NCBI GenBank assembly: GCA_030432695.1
Contig: JAUILN010000003.1
Span: forward strand, 710,707 to 774,706
Length of the DNA stretch: 64,000 nucleotides
Reading direction: 5' to 3'
Origin: a bacterium
Lineage (GTDB): Bacteria > Planctomycetota > UBA1135 > UBA2386
The notes under the pieces were generated by a model, which did no database searches, had not been told where the DNA came from, and saw nothing but the letters and a program-made list of their open reading frames with translations. The position numbers were made by a program, and so were the translations under genes. Below, piece by piece: positions 61,982-64,000 of this stretch (position 1 is its first letter; each line of letters opens with the position of its first letter).

Positions 61982-63505
61982 ATGGTTGGGAGGCCGTTTC
62001 GTTGGTTCGCGCTCGGCGCGACCGTCGCCGCATGCCTGCTCGCGTCCTCTGGCTGCGGCCAGGAGGCTCGCGCTGCCGGCTTCGATCGTGCGGGTCCGCC
62101 GCCCGCTCCTCGCGAGTTCCGCGCGGCGTGGGTGGCGACCGTCGACAACATCGACTGGCCGAGTCGTCCCGGTCTACCGGTCGCGCAGCAGCGCTCCGAA
62201 CTCGACCGCATCCTCGATACCGCTCGCGACCTGCACCTCAACGCGCTGATCTTCCAGGTGCGGCCGGCCTGCGACGCCTTCTACCGCTCCGAGCTCGAGC
62301 CGTGGTCGGAGTGGCTGACCGGCAAACAGGGCAAGGAACCGTCGCCGCTCTGGGATCCGCTGGAGCACGCGGTCGCCGGTGCCCACACCCGCGGTCTGGA
62401 ACTCCACGCCTGGTTCAACCCGTACCGAGCCCGTCATCCGGCCGCCGACACGCCGCTCACCGAAGACCACTTCGCGCGGCGCGCCGGCATGGCGGTGGAG
62501 TATGGCGAGTACCTCTGGCTCGACCCCGGCCGCCGCGAGGTCCAGGAGCATGCGCTGGCGGTGATCCTCGACGTCGTCGCGCGGTACGACGTCGACGGCA
62601 TCCATCTCGACGACTACTTCTACCCGTACCCCTCCGGCGGCAAGGACTTCCCCGACAGCGCCACCTACGGCGCCTACCGCAACGGGGGCGGGCGGCTCGA
62701 TCGCGACGATTGGCGCCGCGACAACGTGGATCGCTTCGTTGCCGCGCTCGACCGGCGGGTCCACGAGGCCAAGCCGTGGGTGAAGGTCGGCATCAGCCCG
62801 TTCGGTATCCTCCGACCCGGTGTGCCGGCGGGCATCGAAGCCGGGATCGACCAGTACGACGATCTCTACGCCGACGTCGCCCGTTGGCTCGACCGCGGCT
62901 GGTGCGACTACATCTCCCCGCAGCTCTACTGGCCGATCGCACAGACCGCGCAGTCCTATCCCAAGCTGCTCCGCCACTGGGCGTCGCTGAAGCCGGACGA
63001 CTGCCATCTGTGGATCGGCAACTTTGCGACCAAGGCGGCGACCGGCGCCAAGGGCTGGTCGACCGGGGAGCTCGAGCGGCAGATCGAGTTGACCCGCGGC
63101 GAGCCACGCGCGACCGGCAACGTGCAGTTCTCCTTCAAGGTGCTCCGCGACGACACCGGCGGGTTGGCACGTGTGCTGCGTGAGGGACCGTATCGCCTGC
63201 CGGCGCTGGTCCCGGCATCGCCCTGGCTCGATGCCGAAGCGCCGAGTTCGCCGTCGATCCGTCTCGACGAGGGCGGCGCGGGGGACCTGGAGATCCGCTG
63301 GTCGGCGGATGCGGATGCCCGTTGGCGCGCCGTCTATCTGCTGTGCGGAGACCGCTGGCTCCTGATCGAGGTCGTGCCGGGCCACAAGCCGGGGCTCCTG
63401 GTGACGGCGGCCGAGCGTCGCAAGCTGGGAGTGCGGGCCGTGGCCGTGTCGTCGGTCGACCGTTGCGGCAACGAGTCGCCGCGGGCGTTGGCTGCCGTGC
63501 GCTGA
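61982..63505 (+). CDS. GHL10/DUF187-type glycoside hydrolase-like lipoprotein
   Basis: A 507-aa protein. Signal with a probable lipobox (CLLASSGC, Cys25). The GHL10 TIM barrel (~45-400) begins REFRAAWVATVDNIDWPS and includes LNALIFQVRPACDAFYRS, LELHAWFNPYRA, VDGIHLDDYFYPYPSGG (acidic pair) and CDYISPQLYWPI. A Fn3-like domain (~425-507) ends the protein. It likely hydrolyses peptidoglycan or another glycan outside the cell. ATG 61982 is preferred over 61973 because the -10-like TAGCAT overlaps the latter. Confidence 0.86.
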   Translation: MVGRPFRWFALGATVAACLLASSGCGQEARAAGFDRAGPPPAPREFRAAWVATVDNIDWPSRPGLPVAQQRSELDRILDTARDLHLNALIFQVRPACDAFYRSELEPWSEWLTGKQGKEPSPLWDPLEHAVAGAHTRGLELHAWFNPYRARHPAADTPLTEDHFARRAGMAVEYGEYLWLDPGRREVQEHALAVILDVVARYDVDGIHLDDYFYPYPSGGKDFPDSATYGAYRNGGGRLDRDDWRRDNVDRFVAALDRRVHEAKPWVKVGISPFGILRPGVPAGIEAGIDQYDDLYADVARWLDRGWCDYISPQLYWPIAQTAQSYPKLLRHWASLKPDDCHLWIGNFATKAATGAKGWSTGELERQIELTRGEPRATGNVQFSFKVLRDDTGGLARVLREGPYRLPALVPASPWLDAEAPSSPSIRLDEGGAGDLEIRWSADADARWRAVYLLCGDRWLLIEVVPGHKPGLLVTAAERRKLGVRAVAVSSVDRCGNESPRALAAVR

Positions 63506-63568
63506 CGGGGCGACGCGCGGCACGCGGCAACGGTCGAATTGCCCCACGCACGCGCGCGGGCCGAAGCG

Positions 63569-63574
63569 TAGTGG
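63569..63574 (+). promoter_or_regulatory. Weak -10-like hexamer before M28 fragment
   Basis: TAGTGG, 7 nt, then ATG 63582. The spacing fits the leaderless pattern, but the last base is G. Confidence 0.3.
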
Positions 63575-63581
63575 GCGCACC

Positions 63582-63944
63582 ATGCTGGCCACCCTCTGCC
63601 TCCTTCCTCTCCTCGCGGCGTTGCAGGATCCCGTGCCGCAGGATCCCGCGCCCGGCGAACCGCTCCGCGCCGACCCGCAGCGCCTGGAGCAGACCGTTCG
63701 CGACCTGGTGGGATTCGGCACCCGCCACGTGCTGGCGTCGACGGACGACCCCGCCCGTGGCACCGGGGCGGCTCGCGACTATCTGCAGGGTCGCTTCGAG
63801 GAACTCGTGGAACGGAGCGGCGGACGGCTCCGGATCGAGCGGCAGTCGGGCACCGTGGCGGTGCGCCGCCGCGGGTGTCGACGATCACCAGAATCCGCGG
63901 GATTCCGATCATCGCCCGCGGCTCCTGAGCCCGCCTGCTTCTGA
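63582..63944 (+). pseudogene. Truncated M28-type aminopeptidase N-terminus
   Basis: A 120-codon frame with a signal peptide (MLATLCLLPLLAALQ) and the typical M28 entry segment RDLVGFGTRHVLASTDDPARGTGAARDYLQGRFEEL. After QSGTVAV (about residue 93) the match is lost: the tail is Arg/Pro/Ser-rich, and all three forward frames stop by 63951, with no metal-binding motifs. A frameshift alone does not restore an M28 frame in the bases left. It is a 3'-truncated gene or a rearrangement breakpoint, unless there is a sequence error near the window end. Confidence 0.55.
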
Positions 63945-63981
63945 TTCCTGATCCCCGCTCTGCGGTGTGGATCTGGTTCCC

Positions 63982-64000
63982 CGCGCGCGCCAGCGCGCGC
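63982..64000. repeat. GCGCGC palindrome at window end
   Basis: CGCGCGCGC, a short CAG loop region, then CGCGCGC can form a short stem. Its meaning is unclear because the window stops here. Confidence 0.4.

Noticed and set aside
63334..63912. 192-aa minus-strand frame at the window end
   Set aside because: Arg/Pro/Ala-rich and antisense to the GHL10 gene end and the M28 start; no motif beyond a chance hydrophobic start.

Overview
The window reads as a chromosome segment of a GC-rich planctomycete. The basis is the adjacent PSD1-type (DUF1549/DUF1553) and Tat-exported DUF1501 genes at 45886-50111, the many large secreted proteins, an ECF-type sigma factor facing a Ser/Thr kinase, and the scarcity of Shine-Dalgarno leaders. 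A lineage finer than Planctomycetota is inference. I saw no rRNA, tRNA, CRISPR array, phage module or complete insertion sequence.

Layout. 1-8290: a 5'-truncated RHS/YD-repeat protein with a cysteine-rich C-terminal tip, followed after 10 bp by a 1652-aa surface protein with five 248-aa repeats. 8341-12419: an NHL-type propeller, a membrane Ser/Thr kinase with an extracytoplasmic Cache-like sensor, and a small secreted protein. 12477-24369: an AAA NTPase, a membrane-anchored SGNH-type protein, a lipoprotein, two paralogous trypsin-like secreted proteases, a K+ channel with RCK domain, an SBBP-repeat protein and a class-C-type serine hydrolase. 24495-28951: an RND efflux pair. 29010-32215: GT2 glycosyltransferase, methyltransferase and a PhyH-SCP2 fusion. 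32262-33806: two paralogous five-TM proteins plus the remnant of a third copy. 33938-35479: a PhoD-like phosphatase. 35648-40704: two paralogous DUF5060-type glycosidase-like proteins. 40873-45539: an S8/S53-like protease and a divergent two-component system. 45886-50111: the PSD1/DUF1501 pair. 50275-55920: PAS-GGDEF cyclase, ECF sigma factor, and a lipoprotein plus TPR-kinase operon. 56154-59794: two large secreted proteins. 59859-63505: a membrane Fe-S/TPR protein with hemerythrin, and a GHL10-type hydrolase. 63582-63944: a truncated M28 peptidase start.

Three themes tie the window together. (1) Up to nine unrelated secreted proteins appear to end in the same kind of ~110-130-aa beta-rich domain, clearest in four (GAPGC-like core, a P-x-DP-x-L-x-G block, ending SN....TIGG); this looks like an undescribed common C-terminal module for export or surface attachment. 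(2) Many genes carry a -10-like TAnnnT hexamer only 6-11 nt before the start codon and no SD, implying leaderless transcripts; clear SDs precede only two genes lying close behind an upstream gene. (3) Intergenic spaces carry palindromic elements: a GGTGCCTGGCAC-core family in three places, a second dispersed repeat in two places, and several strong hairpins at convergent gene ends.
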